Shown here: piece by piece, positions 32,567 to 33,506 of the stretch
Layout: each line of letters opens with the position of its first letter
Numbering within the stretch: the first letter of the stretch is position 1
Origin: Paludibacteraceae bacterium
GTDB lineage: Bacteria; Bacteroidota; Bacteroidia; Bacteroidales; Paludibacteraceae
Assembly: GCA_023227695.1 (NCBI GenBank)
Contig: JALNVE010000006.1
Span: forward strand, 1-33,506
Reading direction: 5' to 3'
Length of the DNA: 33,506 nucleotides
The notes under the pieces: model-generated
Seen by the model: only the letters and a program-made list of their open reading frames with translations
What the model was told of the DNA's origin: nothing
The model's database searches: none
Translations under genes and position numbers: made by a program

Positions 32567-33106
32567 ATGGGAAATATAGTCATTCTTGTAGGAAGCAATA
32601 GAAAAGGGGGCAACACGGACTTAATAGCACAGTCGTTTGCCAAGGGAGCAAAAGAGAACAATGAAGTTGAAATCATCTCGGTAGCCAATTATAAAGTGCA
32701 TCCGTGCATAGGCTGCAACTCCTGCTTTACACGAGATGGAAACAAATGTTTCCAGCAGGACGACATGCAGCAGATCTATCTCAAACTTTCGGTTGCCGAT
32801 GTGATTGTGATCGCTTCGCCCGTCTATTTTTATGGTATCAGTTCGCAGTTAAAGGCAATGATAGACCGCCTACACAACCCTATCAGAGACAGTTTCAAAG
32901 TAAAAAAGCTGGCTCTGTTGCTAGTCGGTGCAGCCAACATCCCTACACTTTTCGACCCGATCAAATCGCAATATCAAGCCGTATTGAGTTTCTTCCAATT
33001 GGAGAATGCCGGCATGGTGCTCGTTCCTAGTGTTAAAGAAAAAGGCGACATCAAGGATAACCCAGCATTACATGATGCTTATGAATTGGGTAAGAATATG
33101 AAATAA
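32567..33106 (+). CDS. Flavodoxin-fold NAD(P)H-dependent FMN oxidoreductase
   Basis: The 179-residue protein has the NADPH-dependent FMN reductase/iron-sulfur flavoprotein pattern. VGSNRKGGNTDLIAQSF (residues 7-23) is the FMN phosphate loop. CIGCNSCF (about 47-54) is a cysteine cluster typical of this subfamily. ASPVYFYGISSQLKAMIDR is the second flavin loop. It should transfer electrons from NAD(P)H through FMN to an unknown acceptor, in the cytoplasm. Length fits. It stands alone after the xylanase terminator and has no obvious link to sugar use. A weak hairpin plus T-run follows it. Confidence 0.88.
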   Translation: MGNIVILVGSNRKGGNTDLIAQSFAKGAKENNEVEIISVANYKVHPCIGCNSCFTRDGNKCFQQDDMQQIYLKLSVADVIVIASPVYFYGISSQLKAMIDRLHNPIRDSFKVKKLALLLVGAANIPTLFDPIKSQYQAVLSFFQLENAGMVLVPSVKEKGDIKDNPALHDAYELGKNMK

Positions 33107-33130
33107 AGGGATCAAGAGAAAAATAAAAAA

Positions 33131-33168
33131 GTTACCGGCATCACTGTCGATAACTCTCACCTTTTTTT
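33131..33168 (+). terminator. Imperfect hairpin and T-run after the reductase
   Basis: GTTACCGGCA (33131-33140) pairs with TGTCGATAAC (33145-33154) with one mismatch and one G-U pair, and seven T follow at 33162-33168. The T-run is seven bases from the stem, so efficiency is uncertain. Confidence 0.45.
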
Positions 33169-33263
33169 GTAACCTCTAGTTATAGTTTGTTACAACAAAT
33201 ACATTGAAATATTAGATAATTTCAGGTTCGTTATTATGAATAAAAAATCATTTTTTCCAAGTT

Positions 33264-33301
33264 GGCATTTACCAAAAGACAAGTGTCTTAAGATAAATGC
33301 C
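33264..33301. promoter_or_regulatory. Two-part dyad, operator-like
   Basis: Outer arms GGCATTTA (33264-33271) and TAAATGCC (33294-33301) and inner arms AAGACA (33276-33281) and TGTCTT (33284-33289) are all perfect complements around one centre. The two-base central loop favours a DNA operator over an RNA hairpin. It lies in the gap before the possible gene starting at 33429. Confidence 0.4.
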
Positions 33302-33322
33302 ATTGAAAGTTCGTCTTCACAC

Positions 33323-33336
33323 CTAATATATATTAG
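33323..33336. promoter_or_regulatory. Palindrome CTAATATATATTAG
   Basis: A perfect 14-base AT-rich palindrome 22 bases downstream of the larger dyad. It may be a second operator half of the same control region, though AT-rich palindromes are expected by chance in such sequence. Confidence 0.25.
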
Positions 33337-33428
33337 TTGATAATCAAAGACGACTACTTTAATTTCAACCCGTTTACACTCTTTATTACGGGGATTCAAA
33401 TTGATAATGCAACTTGAGGAGGAAAAAA

Positions 33429-33506
33429 ATGGGTCAGGTAGAAAAAATATTTTTCAGAGCAGAAAGAGAAGAGAAAATCTCCCTCTTTCCAGTTGCCCTG
33501 TGGAGA
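33429..33506 (+). CDS. Possible 5' end of a gene cut by the window edge
   Basis: An ATG at 33429 opens a frame that stays open for 26 codons to the last base (MGQVEKIFFRAEREEKIS at the start). A GAGGAGG stretch lies about 7 bases upstream; this is a strong Shine-Dalgarno match, unusual for this phylum and for this window. The fragment is too short to recognise. Operator-like dyads lie upstream. It may be chance. Confidence 0.3.
   Translation, partial: MGQVEKIFFRAEREEKISLFPVALWR

Noticed and set aside
1..33506. Search by eye for CRISPR arrays, tRNA/rRNA genes, transposases and toxin-antitoxin pairs
   Set aside because: No regularly spaced repeats, no cloverleaf with CCA-type end, and no transposase, integrase or toxin motifs were found.

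Overview
The window comes from a Gram-negative Bacteroidota bacterium, most likely of the order Bacteroidales. Four things point that way. Promoters have the TAnnTTTG form at the -7 box (for example positions 1823, 9890, 22321, 25354). There is an N-succinylornithine-type transcarbamylase, of the kind known from Bacteroides. Large secreted enzymes carry type IX secretion (T9SS) C-terminal signals. Ribosome binding sites are weak. All complete genes lie on the + strand. No tRNA, rRNA, CRISPR array or insertion sequence was recognised. All family calls rest on motifs and recall; no search was run.

Layout. (1) 1-1564: the 3' end of an unknown gene and an exported trypsin-fold protease, both AT-rich and accessory-looking. 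(2) 1823-8617: a proline/arginine block with proC, an XRE-cupin regulator, an acyl-CoA synthetase, proB, proA and an argF'-type transcarbamylase. Structured-looking leaders precede proC and proA, and the block ends in overlapping hairpins. (3) 8738-9673: a Na+/Ca2+ exchanger-family protein. (4) 9927-24896: a 15-kb, 17-gene same-strand block that looks like a dialkylresorcinol (DAR/flexirubin-type) lipid pathway. It has a hotdog thioesterase, five ketosynthase-fold proteins of the FabF/CLF type, two acyl carrier proteins, a DarA-like flavoprotein and a StlD/DarB-like ketosynthase. It also has a BtrH-like acyltransferase, a LolA-like carrier, a lipoprotein, a NodB deacetylase and an ABC exporter. 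(5) 24897-25380: a hairpin-rich gap. (6) 25381-26331: a bile-acid:sodium-symporter-like membrane protein. (7) 26806-32221: two large exported hemicellulose enzymes, an esterase-CBM6 protein and a 1093-residue esterase-esterase-CBM6-GH11 xylanase. (8) 32567-33106: a flavodoxin-fold reductase, then an operator-like gap and the first codons of a further possible gene.

The DAR block is the most interesting part. Two paralogous ACP-KS-CLF cassettes bracket the darA/darB pair, as if two acyl chains were built on separate carriers and then joined into one resorcinol ring. The usual flexirubin genes for an aryl starter (ammonia-lyase, aryl-CoA ligase) and for chain reduction (ketoreductase, dehydratase) are absent from the window. 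The product may therefore be an aliphatic or FAS-derived dialkylresorcinol. BtrH-like, LolA-like, lipoprotein and ABC proteins in the same block suggest acylation of the product and delivery to the envelope. These roles are inferred from family and context.
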